Part shown: positions 25,151 through 33,845 of the stretch, one piece after another
Position numbering within the stretch: the stretch's first letter is position 1
Layout: every line of letters begins with the position of its first letter
DNA from: Stutzerimonas stutzeri
Lineage (GTDB): Bacteria > Pseudomonadota > Gammaproteobacteria > Pseudomonadales > Pseudomonadaceae
Length of the DNA: 64,000 bases
Assembly: GCF_038561965.1 (NCBI RefSeq)
Contig: NZ_CP139348.1
Location: forward strand, 310,001 to 374,000
Direction of reading: 5' to 3'
Program-made: the position numbers and the translations under genes
Notes under the pieces: generated by a model
What the model saw: only the letters and a program-made list of their open reading frames with translations
Databases searched by the model: none
Told to the model about the DNA's origin: nothing

Positions 25151-25726
25151 ATGCTCAAGAAAACCCTCGCAGCACTGGTCCTCGGTTCTGCGCTCGCAGG
25201 CGGCCAGGTATTGGCGGCCGACTACGCCATTGACAAGCAGGGGCAGCATGCCTTCGTCAATTTCAAGATCAGCCATCTCGGCTACAGCTGGCTGTGGGGC
25301 ACGTTCAAGGACTTCGACGGCGCCTTCAGCTTCGATGCGGCGAAGCCGGAAGAAAGCAAGGTCAACGTCACGCTGAAGACTGCGTCCGTCGACACCAATC
25401 ATGCGGAGCGCGACAAGCACCTGCGCAGCGATGATTTCCTCAATGTCTCCAAGCACTCGACGGCTACTTTCGAGTCGACTTCGGTGAAGCCTACCGGCGA
25501 CGGTACAGCCGACATTACCGGCAACCTGACGCTCAATGGCGTGACCAAGCCGGTGGTGATCGCCGCCAAGTTCATTGGAGAGGGCAAGGACCCGTGGGGC
25601 GGTTACCGTGCCGGTTTCGAAGGCAGCACGACGCTGACGCTCAAGGACTTCGATATCAAGATGGACCTGGGCCCGGCCTCGCAAACGGTCGACCTGATCA
25701 TCTCGGTCGAAGGCGTACGCAAGTAA
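25151..25726 (+). CDS. yceI: YceI family periplasmic protein
   Basis: The protein is 191 residues from the ATG at 25151, preceded by AGGAGA. A longer frame from 25046 overlaps the b561 gene and is not used. A signal peptide (MLKKTLAALVLGSALAGGQVL, cut after AA) leads to a lipocalin-like YceI domain with DKQGQHAFVNFKISHLGYSW, SVDTNHAERDKHLRSDDFL and GNLTLNGVTKPV. Family members bind isoprenoid chains such as ubiquinone. Together with the adjoining b561 gene this suggests a quinone-linked function, which remains inference. In P. aeruginosa the homologue at this position (PA0423) is a secreted protein named PasP. Confidence 0.94.
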   Translation: MLKKTLAALVLGSALAGGQVLAADYAIDKQGQHAFVNFKISHLGYSWLWGTFKDFDGAFSFDAAKPEESKVNVTLKTASVDTNHAERDKHLRSDDFLNVSKHSTATFESTSVKPTGDGTADITGNLTLNGVTKPVVIAAKFIGEGKDPWGGYRAGFEGSTTLTLKDFDIKMDLGPASQTVDLIISVEGVRK

Positions 25727-25744
25727 GTAGTCCCTAGCGAATCT

Positions 25745-25769
25745 GAACGCCGGCGCCAAGCCGGCGTTC
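25745..25769 (+). terminator. Hairpin after yceI
   Basis: GAACGCCGGC and GCCGGCGTTC form a perfect 10-bp stem with a GCCAA loop, 18 bases after the yceI stop. The tail TGCGTTG is a poor U-tract, so termination may be weak or Rho-assisted. It separates yceI from the RND operon promoter region. Confidence 0.55.
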
Positions 25770-25877
25770 TGCGTTGAAGAGGTACCGAAGCATTTTGCGG
25801 AGTGGGTGAATGCCCGTCGAATGGTCTGTGGCGCACGTCTCGCAACATTTTATATGGGAGCGATTAGCGTTTGCCGG

Positions 25878-25907
25878 TTTACAGACAGTAATGGATGTAA
25901 GTATATT
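25878..25907 (+). promoter_or_regulatory. Candidate promoter with TtgR-like operator for the RND operon
   Basis: TTTACA (25878-25883) and TATATT (25902-25907) fit a -35/-10 pair with 18-base spacing. The arms TTACA and TGTAA form an inverted repeat with a 12-base centre. From memory this closely resembles the P. putida ttgABC operator, which begins TTTACAAACAACCATGAATG and continues TAAGTATATT. The site lies about 75 bases upstream of the first pump gene. The surrounding stretch 25800-25981 contains no gene I would accept. A TetR-family repressor gene is not adjacent. Confidence 0.6.
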
Positions 25908-25981
25908 TCGGCTCATTCTGCACTCCGTCTCCGCGGCGCTGTTGCTCAACCCCGCCTGCCAGGTTTTCAAGAGGTCTATCC

Positions 25982-27124
25982 ATGTCAATCAAGTCAGCCA
26001 ATGCTGCCCTGATGTCCGTTCTCGCCATGGCCGTTTTCCTGGCTGGTTGCCAGGAAGAAGCAGCGCCGCCGGCGCAGCAAAAGCCCACGGTAGGTATCGT
26101 GACCCTGCAAGCGGAACCCTTCGCGGTAACCACTGATCTCCCTGGGCGTACGCGCGCCTATCGCATCGCCGAGGTGCGGCCGCAGGTCAACGGCATCATC
26201 CAGAAGCGTCTGTTTACCGAAGGTAGCGACGTCAAAGCCGGGCAGCAGCTGTACCAGATCGACGCGTCGGTTTACGCCGCCACGCTCAAGAGCGCCCAGG
26301 CAAGCGTCGCTTCCAGCAAGTCGCTGGCCGACCGCTATGCCGAACTGGTCAAGGACCAGGCCGTCAGCAAGCAGGCCTATGACGAGGCGCGGGCAGCCAG
26401 CCTGCAAGCCGAGGCAGAGTTGGAACGGGCCCGGATCGACGTGCGTTACACCAAGGTGCTGGCCCCGATCTCCGGCCGCATCGGTCGCTCCGCTGTCACC
26501 GAAGGTGCGCTGGTGAGCAACGGGCAGACGCAGGAACTGGCCACCATTCAGCAGCTCGACCCGATCTATGTCGATGTGACCCAGCCGGCCCGTGATCTGC
26601 TGGCCTTGCGCCGTGATCTGGCCGAAGGGCGCCTGCAGAAATCCGGCGACAACGCGGCAAAGGTCACCTTGCAGCTTGAGGACGGCAGCGATTACGCGCA
26701 TGAAGGTAAGCTCGAGTTCAGCGAAGTGACGGTGGATGCCGGCACCGGATCGGTGACCCTGCGCGCCGTGTTCCCGAACCCTGACAAGGATCTGCTGCCG
26801 GGCATGTTCGTGCATGCGCAACTGGTGGCAGGCATGAAGAGCGAGGCGATCCTGGTGCCCCAGCAAGGGGTTACGCGCAACACCAAGGGCGATCCCACCA
26901 CGATGGTGGTCAACGCCGAGAACAAGGTCGAGCTGCGTCCGATCAAGACCGAGCGAGCCGTGGGTAATCGTTGGTTGGTGGGCGAAGGCCTCCAGCCGGG
27001 TGATCGCGTGATTACCGAAGGCCTGCAGTTCATCCAGCCGGGGGTCGAGGTCGAAGTGGTCCCGGCGACCAATGTCGATAATCGCGGTGGGGTGCCAGCA
27101 CAGCCCCAAGGCCAAGAAGGCTGA
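25982..27124 (+). CDS. RND efflux periplasmic adaptor lipoprotein (MexA/TtgA type)
   Basis: A 380-residue membrane fusion protein starting at 25982, with GAGG seven bases upstream. The lipobox VFLAGC places the acylated Cys at about residue 23, anchoring it to the inner membrane from the periplasmic side. Then come the barrel-sandwich half (VRPQVNGIIQKRLFTEGSDV), an alpha-hairpin with YAELVKDQAVSKQAYDEARA, and the matching lipoyl half (VLAPISGRIGRSAVTEGALV). It bridges the RND transporter and outer-membrane channel. It heads a three-gene operon at the position of mexAB-oprM in PAO1, but mexR is missing. Either mexA or ttgA would be a defensible name. Confidence 0.93.
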   Translation: MSIKSANAALMSVLAMAVFLAGCQEEAAPPAQQKPTVGIVTLQAEPFAVTTDLPGRTRAYRIAEVRPQVNGIIQKRLFTEGSDVKAGQQLYQIDASVYAATLKSAQASVASSKSLADRYAELVKDQAVSKQAYDEARAASLQAEAELERARIDVRYTKVLAPISGRIGRSAVTEGALVSNGQTQELATIQQLDPIYVDVTQPARDLLALRRDLAEGRLQKSGDNAAKVTLQLEDGSDYAHEGKLEFSEVTVDAGTGSVTLRAVFPNPDKDLLPGMFVHAQLVAGMKSEAILVPQQGVTRNTKGDPTTMVVNAENKVELRPIKTERAVGNRWLVGEGLQPGDRVITEGLQFIQPGVEVEVVPATNVDNRGGVPAQPQGQEG

Positions 27125-27138
27125 GGGGTTTCTAGTCC

Positions 27139-30100
27139 ATGTCCAAATTCTTTATCGACCGGCCGATCTTCGCCTGGGTGATTGCCCTGGTGATCATGCT
27201 CGCCGGTGGCTTATCCATCCTGAAGTTGCCGGTCAATCAGTATCCGAGCATCGCCGCGCCCGCCGTAGGCATTTCGGTGAGCTACCCGGGCGCTTCGGCG
27301 CAAACGGTGCAGGACACCGTCGTGCAGGTCATCGAGCAGCAGCTCAACGGCATCGATGGGCTGCGCTACATCTCCTCGGAGAGCAACTCCGACGGCAGCA
27401 TGACCATCACTGTGACCTTCGAGCAGGGCACCAACCCCGATATCGCGCAGGTGCAGGTGCAGAACAAGCTGCAGCTGGCGACGCCGCTGCTGCCGCAAGA
27501 GGTGCAGCAGCAAGGGATCCGCGTCACCAAGGCAGTGCGTAACTTCCTTATCGTGATCGGCCTGGTCTCTACCGATGGCAGTCTCGATCAGCGCGACCTG
27601 GCCAACTACATCGTCGCCAACATGCAGGATCCGATTTCCCGTACCAAGGGCGTCGGCGACTTTCAGGTGTTCGGTGCCCAGTATGCGATGCGCATCTGGC
27701 TCGATCCGGCCAAGCTGAACAACTTCAGCCTGACGCCGGTGGATGTGAGCTCGGCTATCCAGGCGCAGAACGTTCAGATCTCCTCCGGCCAGCTCGGTGG
27801 GCTGCCGGCTTTGCCTGGTCAGCAGCTCAACGCGACGGTCATCGGCAAGACCCGCCTGCAGACGCCCGAGCAATTCCGCGACATCCTGCTCAAGGTCAAC
27901 AGCGATGGCTCCCAGGTACGCCTGGGTGACGTCGCCAGGGTTGAACTGGGCGGTGAAACCTACGCCGTCAGTGCCCAGTTCAATGGCAAGCCTGCCGCTG
28001 GCCTGGCGCTGAAACTGGCAACCGGCGCCAATGCGCTGGATACCGTCGAAGGCGTGCGCAAGACCATCGACGAGCTCAAGCCATTCTTCCCGCCGGGCGT
28101 CGACGTGGTCTACCCCTACGACACTACGCCGGTCATCTCGGCCTCGATCACCGGGGTCATGCATACACTGCTCGAAGCGTTCGTGCTGGTGTTCCTGGTG
28201 ATGTACCTGTTCCTGCAGAACTTCCGCGCCACGCTGGTCCCGACATTGGCGGTGCCGGTAGTACTGCTGGGTACATTCGGTGTGCTGGCGGTGTTCGGCT
28301 TCAGCATCAATACCCTGACCATGTTCGCCATGATTCTGGCGATCGGTCTGCTGGTCGATGACGCCATCGTGGTGGTGGAGAACGTCGAGCGGGTGATGCG
28401 CGAGGAGGGCCTCTCGCCGCTGGAGGCGACGCGCAAATCCATGGGGCAGATTCAGGGCGCGTTGATCGGCATCGGCGTGGTGCTGTCCGCGGTACTGCTG
28501 CCGATGGCCTTCTTTGGTGGCTCGACCGGGGTGATCTACCGGCAGTTCTCGATCACCATCGTATCGGCGATGGTGCTCTCGGTGCTGATGGCGCTGATCT
28601 TCACCCCGGCGCTCTGCGCGACGCTGCTCAAGCCGATCGACAAGAACGACCACCACGAGAAGCGCGGTTTCTTTGGTTGGTTCAATCGCACCTTTGATCG
28701 CAGCGTCAATGGCTACGAGCGCGGCGTAAGGGCCGTGCTCAAGCGCAAGGCGCCATTCCTGCTGCTTTATGTGCTGATTGTCGGTGTCATGGTGGTGCTG
28801 TTTACCCGTATTCCATCGGCCTTCTTGCCGGAAGAAGACCAGGGCGTCCTGTTCGCCCAGGTGATGACGCCTTCAGGCTCGACCGCCGAGCGCACTCAGC
28901 AGAGCATCGATGCGATGCGCAGTTATCTGCTGGAAGAGGAAAGCGACATCGTGCGTTCCGTGTTCACTGTGACCGGCTTCAGCTTTGCCGGGCGTGGACA
29001 AAGCTCGGGTATCGCCTTCATCGGCCTCAAGCCCTGGAGCGAGCGGACCAACGCGGAAGACAGCGTTTTCGCTCTGGCCCAGCGTGCGCAGCAACATTTC
29101 GCCAGCTTCCGCGATGCCCAGGTGTTCGCCTTTGCGCCGCCAGCGGTGATGGAGCTGGGTAATGCCACGGGTTTCAACTTCTTCCTGCAGGACCGCGCTG
29201 GCGTTGGCCAGGAGGTTCTTCAGCAAGCGCGCGACAAGTTCCTCCAGCTCGCCAGTCAAAGCCCGGTTCTGACCCGCGTACGCCCCAATACCTTGCGCGA
29301 CGAGCCGCAGTACCAAGTGCTGATCGATGACGAAAAAGCACGTGTTCTCGGCGTCTCGCTGGCTGATGTCAACAGCACGCTGTCGATTGCCTGGGGTGGT
29401 CGCTACGTCAACGACTTCATTGATCGTGGCCGGGTCAAGAAGGTCTACCTGCAAGGTGTTTCCAGTGCCCGCATGAGCCCGGAGGACCTGCAGAAGTGGT
29501 ACGTGCGCAACGACGCGGGTGAGATGGTGCCGTTCAGCGCCTTCGCCACGGGCGAGTGGACCTTCGGTTCGCCGAAGCTTTCCCGCTTCAATGGCGTCAG
29601 CGCCATCGAAATGCTCGGTGAGCCGGCGCCGGGCTACAGCTCCGGTGACGCCATGGCCGAGGTCGAGCGCATCGTCGCGCAGCTGCCACCGGGGGTGGGT
29701 TACTCCTGGACCGGCCAGTCCTACGAGGAACGCCTGGCTGGCTCGCAGACGCTGGCGCTGTATGCCTTGTCGCTGCTGGTGGTGTTTCTCTGTCTGGCGG
29801 CGCTTTACGAGAGCTGGTCGATTCCGTTCTCGGTGATGCTGGTTGTGCCGCTGGGTATCGTCGGGGCGCTTGCCTTCACGTTGCTGCGCGGGCTGTCCAA
29901 CGAGGTGTTCTTCCAGGTGGGCCTGGTCACCACGATTGGTCTGTCGGCGCGTAACGCGATTCTTATCGTCGAGTTCGCCAAGGCGCTGCATGAGCAGGGT
30001 ATGAGTCATGCCGATGCGGCGTTGCAGGCCTGCCGTATGCGTCTGCGCCCGATCATCATGACCTCGCTGGCGTTCATTCTGGGCGTCGTACCGCTGGCTG

Positions 30101-30276
30101 TTGCGTCTGGCGCCGGTGCGGGCAGCAAGCACGCCATCGGCACCGGGGTGATCGGCGGCATGCTGACCGCGGCGGTGCTGGCGATCTTCTGGATTCCGTT
30201 GTTCTACGTGATGATCTGCACGTTCTTCGATCGCACGAAATCCGCCAACGAAGGTGCGAAGGAGGATTCGCTGTGA
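27139..30276 (+). CDS. RND multidrug efflux transporter (MexB/TtgB type)
   Basis: A 1045-residue HAE1-family proton/drug antiporter with 12 membrane helices and two large periplasmic loops. The N-terminus MSKFFIDRPIFAWVIALVIM is diagnostic. The proton-relay pair D407-D408 is present in LLVDDAIVVVENVERV. At the position of AcrB K940 (MexB K939) this protein has R938 (TIGLSARNAILIVEFAK), which is unusual. Substrates cannot be read from sequence, but MexB and TtgB export antibiotics, solvents and dyes. It follows the adaptor by 14 bases and overlaps the channel gene by four. Confidence 0.95.
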   Translation: MSKFFIDRPIFAWVIALVIMLAGGLSILKLPVNQYPSIAAPAVGISVSYPGASAQTVQDTVVQVIEQQLNGIDGLRYISSESNSDGSMTITVTFEQGTNPDIAQVQVQNKLQLATPLLPQEVQQQGIRVTKAVRNFLIVIGLVSTDGSLDQRDLANYIVANMQDPISRTKGVGDFQVFGAQYAMRIWLDPAKLNNFSLTPVDVSSAIQAQNVQISSGQLGGLPALPGQQLNATVIGKTRLQTPEQFRDILLKVNSDGSQVRLGDVARVELGGETYAVSAQFNGKPAAGLALKLATGANALDTVEGVRKTIDELKPFFPPGVDVVYPYDTTPVISASITGVMHTLLEAFVLVFLVMYLFLQNFRATLVPTLAVPVVLLGTFGVLAVFGFSINTLTMFAMILAIGLLVDDAIVVVENVERVMREEGLSPLEATRKSMGQIQGALIGIGVVLSAVLLPMAFFGGSTGVIYRQFSITIVSAMVLSVLMALIFTPALCATLLKPIDKNDHHEKRGFFGWFNRTFDRSVNGYERGVRAVLKRKAPFLLLYVLIVGVMVVLFTRIPSAFLPEEDQGVLFAQVMTPSGSTAERTQQSIDAMRSYLLEEESDIVRSVFTVTGFSFAGRGQSSGIAFIGLKPWSERTNAEDSVFALAQRAQQHFASFRDAQVFAFAPPAVMELGNATGFNFFLQDRAGVGQEVLQQARDKFLQLASQSPVLTRVRPNTLRDEPQYQVLIDDEKARVLGVSLADVNSTLSIAWGGRYVNDFIDRGRVKKVYLQGVSSARMSPEDLQKWYVRNDAGEMVPFSAFATGEWTFGSPKLSRFNGVSAIEMLGEPAPGYSSGDAMAEVERIVAQLPPGVGYSWTGQSYEERLAGSQTLALYALSLLVVFLCLAALYESWSIPFSVMLVVPLGIVGALAFTLLRGLSNEVFFQVGLVTTIGLSARNAILIVEFAKALHEQGMSHADAALQACRMRLRPIIMTSLAFILGVVPLAVASGAGAGSKHAIGTGVIGGMLTAAVLAIFWIPLFYVMICTFFDRTKSANEGAKEDSL

Positions 30277-31697
30277 ACAAGTCCCTGTTGACCCTTGCTC
30301 TCATGGCGGCGCTGGGTGGTTGCTCGCTGATTCCCGACTATCAGCGTCCCGACGCCCCGGTCGCCAGCGACTGGCCGCAGGGAGCGGCCTACCCGCAGAG
30401 CGCAGCTCAGACTTCCGAGCGGACGCTTGGCTGGCGCGAATTTTTTCGTGATCCGGCGCTGCAGCAGCTGATTGAAGTCGCTCTGGAGAATAATCGCGAT
30501 CTGCGCGTTGCCGCGCTGAATGTCGATGCCTATCGCGCGTTGTATCGTGTGCAGCGTGCCGATGTGCTGCCGGCAGTCAGCGCCGATGGCTCGGGCACGC
30601 GCAGCCGTAGCCCGGGCGACATGAATATGACGGGCGAGCCGACCATTAGCAGTCAGTACAGCGCGACGTTCGGCGTATCCTGGGAGCTCGATCTGTTCGG
30701 TCGTCTGCGCAGTCTGCGCGACCAGGCTTTGGAGGAGTTCTTCGCCAGCGAGGCTGCACAGCGCAGTACGCAGATCAGCCTGATAGCCAGCGTCGCCAAT
30801 GCCTGGCTGACACTGCAGGCCGATCAGGCGCTGCTGCAGGTTACCCGCGACACGCTCAAGACCTACGAAGAGAGCCTGGGCCTGACTCAGCGCAGTTTCG
30901 ACGTTGGCGTCGCTTCGGCGCTGGAGCTGCGCCAGGCGCGTAGTGCAGTCGACAGCGCACGGGTGAGCATCGAGCAGTACACGCGCCTGGTGGCGCAGGA
31001 CCGCAACGCGCTGACGCTGTTGCTGGGCCAGAGCTTGCCGGCCGGTCTGCCGTCGACTGATGGTCTGGAGCGGACGCAGCTCGCGGCGCTGCCGGTCGGG
31101 CTGCCGTCCGATCTGCTCCAGCAGCGGCCGGACATCTTGCAGGCCGAGTATCAGCTGCGTGCGGTCAATGCCAGCATCGGTGCGGCGCGCGCGGCGTTCT
31201 TTCCGCGTATCAGCCTGACCGGTGCGGCGGGTACCGCCAGTAGCGAGTTGTCCGGTCTGTTCGATGGCGGCTCCGGTTACTGGAGTTTCTCGCCGAGCAT
31301 CAGCGTGCCGATCTTCAATGCCGGCCAGCTGCGGGCGAATCTGGATTACGCACAGATCAGCAAGAACATCCAGATCGCGCAGTACGAGAAAGCCATCCAG
31401 ACGGCGTTCCGCGAAGTCGCCGACGGGCTGGCCTCCCAGGCCACCTATACGCGTCAGGTACAGGCGCAGCGGGATCTGCTGCAAACCAGTGAGGATTACT
31501 ACAACCTGGCCGAGCGACGCTATCGCACCGGCGTGGATAGCTACCTGACGGTGCTTGATGCACAGCGGCAACTGTTCAATGTGCAACAGCAACTGATTGG
31601 CGATCGCCTGGCGCAGATGACCAGCGAGGTCAATCTGTTCAAGGCGCTGGGCGGAGGCTGGCGGGCGACTGTCCAGACCCAGGCAGCGGGCGGTTGA
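30273..31697 (+). CDS. Outer-membrane efflux channel lipoprotein (OprM/TtgC type)
   Basis: The protein is 474 residues from a GTG start at 30273 that overlaps the transporter's stop (GTGA), with GGAGG seven bases upstream. A lipoprotein signal (LLTLALMAALGGC) is followed by two OEP repeats: DLRVAALNVDAYRALYRVQR and a second repeat near SIGAARAAFFPRISLTGAAG. This is the TolC-like trimeric tunnel completing the tripartite pump. Length is close to OprM (485). A strong bidirectional terminator follows. Confidence 0.95.
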   Translation: MNKSLLTLALMAALGGCSLIPDYQRPDAPVASDWPQGAAYPQSAAQTSERTLGWREFFRDPALQQLIEVALENNRDLRVAALNVDAYRALYRVQRADVLPAVSADGSGTRSRSPGDMNMTGEPTISSQYSATFGVSWELDLFGRLRSLRDQALEEFFASEAAQRSTQISLIASVANAWLTLQADQALLQVTRDTLKTYEESLGLTQRSFDVGVASALELRQARSAVDSARVSIEQYTRLVAQDRNALTLLLGQSLPAGLPSTDGLERTQLAALPVGLPSDLLQQRPDILQAEYQLRAVNASIGAARAAFFPRISLTGAAGTASSELSGLFDGGSGYWSFSPSISVPIFNAGQLRANLDYAQISKNIQIAQYEKAIQTAFREVADGLASQATYTRQVQAQRDLLQTSEDYYNLAERRYRTGVDSYLTVLDAQRQLFNVQQQLIGDRLAQMTSEVNLFKALGGGWRATVQTQAAGG

Positions 31698-31753
31698 GCT
31701 ACGCCGTCGCCGTGATCGTCTGATCACGCCGGCGTCGCGGTTGTGCAGAAACG

Positions 31754-31780
31754 AAAACGCCGCCCAATGGGCGGCGTTTT
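31754..31780. terminator. Bidirectional terminator between the RND operon and rhlE
   Basis: AAAACGCCGCCC and GGGCGGCGTTTT form a perfect 12-bp stem with an AAT loop, ending in a T-run on both strands. It can terminate the rightward efflux operon and the leftward rhlE gene, whose stop is at 31791. A second, imperfect hairpin with arms GTGATC/GATCAC lies just upstream at 31712-31727. Confidence 0.9.
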
Positions 31781-31790
31781 TGTCTGTGGC

Positions 31791-33611
31791 TTAACCTTCT
31801 CGGTTACGCGTCAGCAGTGCCGGCTTCTCACTGCGCGGGCGAGTCGGTAGCTGCTCGAGTTGGTCCAGGCTGGGCAGGCGGTCGATCTTCGATTCCTTGT
31901 GAATGATCACCGGCTGCTTTTCACGCGGCTTGGCGGCTTCCTGGCGCGATACGGCAGGCTCGTCGATGCGACGGCTTTCGCTCTTGCGCCGTGGTTGGCC
32001 GTTGCGTGGCTGGCCAGTGCGTGCGCCCTGGCCTTGGCTCGGACGCTTGCCCTTGCCAGCAGGTGCGCCTGCGTCGGCAGCACCCGTGCGGGCGGCGCCG
32101 GCTGCGCGTGGAGTGGCGCCCGGCTGGGCCGGAGCGCCAGGCCGGCGACCACGGTTCTGCTTGTTCTGATAGGGGCTGACGTAGTCGACGCGATTGCCGA
32201 AATTGTCCACCTCATCATCGCGGAACTCGTCAGGGGCGCGATCCGACGGCAGCTGAGGTGGGCGGGCGACGACGGCCTGCGCTTCGCTGCTGGCGCCGTC
32301 ACGGGCAGGCTTGCGGGCCTTGCTCTGGCTGCGACGGTTGCGCTCCTTCTGCTCGACGCCTTTCTCGGCGGGCTTGTTACGCTCGCCACGCGCCTTGCCT
32401 TCGCCACGCTGCGGTCGCGGCTGGCGTGGTTCGCGCACCTCAGGCTTTTCCGCCTCGATGGCACTGGCGTCGAAGCCCATCAGGTCGCCTTCAGGAATGC
32501 GCTGCTTGGTCATCCGCTCGATGCCCTTGAGCAGCTTTTCCTCGTCGGGAGCGACCAGCGAGATGGCTTCACCGCTGCGCCCGGCACGGCCGGTACGGCC
32601 GATGCGGTGCACGTAATCTTCCTCGACATTCGGCAGCTCGAAGTTGACCACGTGTGGCAGCTGATCGATATCCAGGCCGCGCGCGGCGATATCGGTAGCG
32701 ACCAAGATGCGCACCTGGTTGGCCTTGAAGTCGGCCAGGGCCTTGGTGCGAGCGTTCTGGCTCTTGTTGCCATGGATCGCGGCAGCGGGCAGACCGTGCT
32801 TTTCCAGGTACTCGGCCAGGCGGTTGGCGCCGTGCTTGGTACGGGTGAAGACCAGTACCTGTTCCCAGGCACCCTGGGTGATCAGGTGAGCCAGCAGGGC
32901 TCGCTTGTGGCTGGCGGCCACGCGGAACATGCGCTGCTCGATTCGCTCGACGGTGGTATTCGGCGGCGTGACCTCGATGCGCTCGGGGTTGTGCAACAAC
33001 TTGCCGGCGAGGTCGGTGATGTCCTTGGAAAAGGTTGCCGAGAACAGCAGGTTCTGGCGCTTGGCCGGAAGTTTGGCCAGGACCTTCTTGACGTCATGGA
33101 TGAAGCCCATGTCGAGCATGCGGTCAGCTTCGTCGAGGACGAGGATTTCCACATGCGAAAGGTCGATGGCCCTCTGGTTGGTCAGATCGAGCAGGCGGCC
33201 GGGGCAGGCGACCAGTACGTCGAGACCCTTGGCAACCGCCTGGATCTGCGGGTTCATGCCTACGCCGCCGAAGATGCAGGTGCTCTTCAGGGGCAAGTCA
33301 CGGGCATAGACCTTGAAGCTGTCGTGAACCTGCGCGGCGAGCTCGCGGGTCGGCGTCAGCACCAGCACGCGTGGCTGTTTCGGGCCGTAGCGGTGTTCAC
33401 GATCCGGGTGACCACCTGGGAACAGTAGTTCAAGGACCGGCAGGGCGAAACCGCCTGTCTTGCCGGTTCCGGTCTGGGCAGCAACCATCAGGTCGCGGCC
33501 TTGCAACACGGCGGGAATCGCCCGCTGTTGCACGGGGGTAGGCTGGGTGTAACCGGCAGCCTCGACGGCACCGGCCAAAGCCTCGGAGAGACCGAGGGAA
33601 GCAAAGGACAT
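31791..33611 (-). CDS. rhlE: DEAD-box RNA helicase, RhlE type
   Basis: A 606-residue protein. The helicase core carries the Q motif (YTQPTPVQQRAIP), Walker A AAQTGTGKT at residues 44-52, VLDEADRMLDMGF, the SATF motif, and motif VI HRIGRTGRAGRSG. From about residue 390 there is a low-complexity tail rich in Lys, Arg, Pro, Ala and Gln (RPQRGEGKARGERNKP and similar), expected to bind RNA nonspecifically. Family roles are ribosome assembly and mRNA decay at low temperature. It occupies the position of PA0428. There are 148 bases upstream to the metF stop, with no further gene. Confidence 0.93.
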   Translation of the reverse strand: MSFASLGLSEALAGAVEAAGYTQPTPVQQRAIPAVLQGRDLMVAAQTGTGKTGGFALPVLELLFPGGHPDREHRYGPKQPRVLVLTPTRELAAQVHDSFKVYARDLPLKSTCIFGGVGMNPQIQAVAKGLDVLVACPGRLLDLTNQRAIDLSHVEILVLDEADRMLDMGFIHDVKKVLAKLPAKRQNLLFSATFSKDITDLAGKLLHNPERIEVTPPNTTVERIEQRMFRVAASHKRALLAHLITQGAWEQVLVFTRTKHGANRLAEYLEKHGLPAAAIHGNKSQNARTKALADFKANQVRILVATDIAARGLDIDQLPHVVNFELPNVEEDYVHRIGRTGRAGRSGEAISLVAPDEEKLLKGIERMTKQRIPEGDLMGFDASAIEAEKPEVREPRQPRPQRGEGKARGERNKPAEKGVEQKERNRRSQSKARKPARDGASSEAQAVVARPPQLPSDRAPDEFRDDEVDNFGNRVDYVSPYQNKQNRGRRPGAPAQPGATPRAAGAARTGAADAGAPAGKGKRPSQGQGARTGQPRNGQPRRKSESRRIDEPAVSRQEAAKPREKQPVIIHKESKIDRLPSLDQLEQLPTRPRSEKPALLTRNREG

Positions 33612-33845
33612 GAGTAATCCTGTCTTGTTAGGGGCGAGGCCCTGGGATGATCATGCCTGGCTCGAATCGCGACTGGCGTGCGATCCCGTCCGGTCCTGCC
33701 GCAGATAAATAAAAGCGGCATCCGGGCGTAAGCCTGGCGGAAGCGCGGAGTATAACAGAGCCTGTTAACGCCGCATTGCTCTGACAGTGTCGCAGGTCAC
33801 GGGTTCATTAGCCAGCTCCGTATTTCTACAGAGCTGACTGGAGGA

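Noticed and set aside
27211..28656. A 481-codon minus-strand frame opposite the RND transporter.
   Set aside because: Low-complexity His/Arg/Gln-rich translation, no motif, fully antisense to a recognised gene.
31860..33428. A 522-codon plus-strand frame opposite rhlE.
   Set aside because: It shadows the helicase gene. No ribosome site and no known domain.
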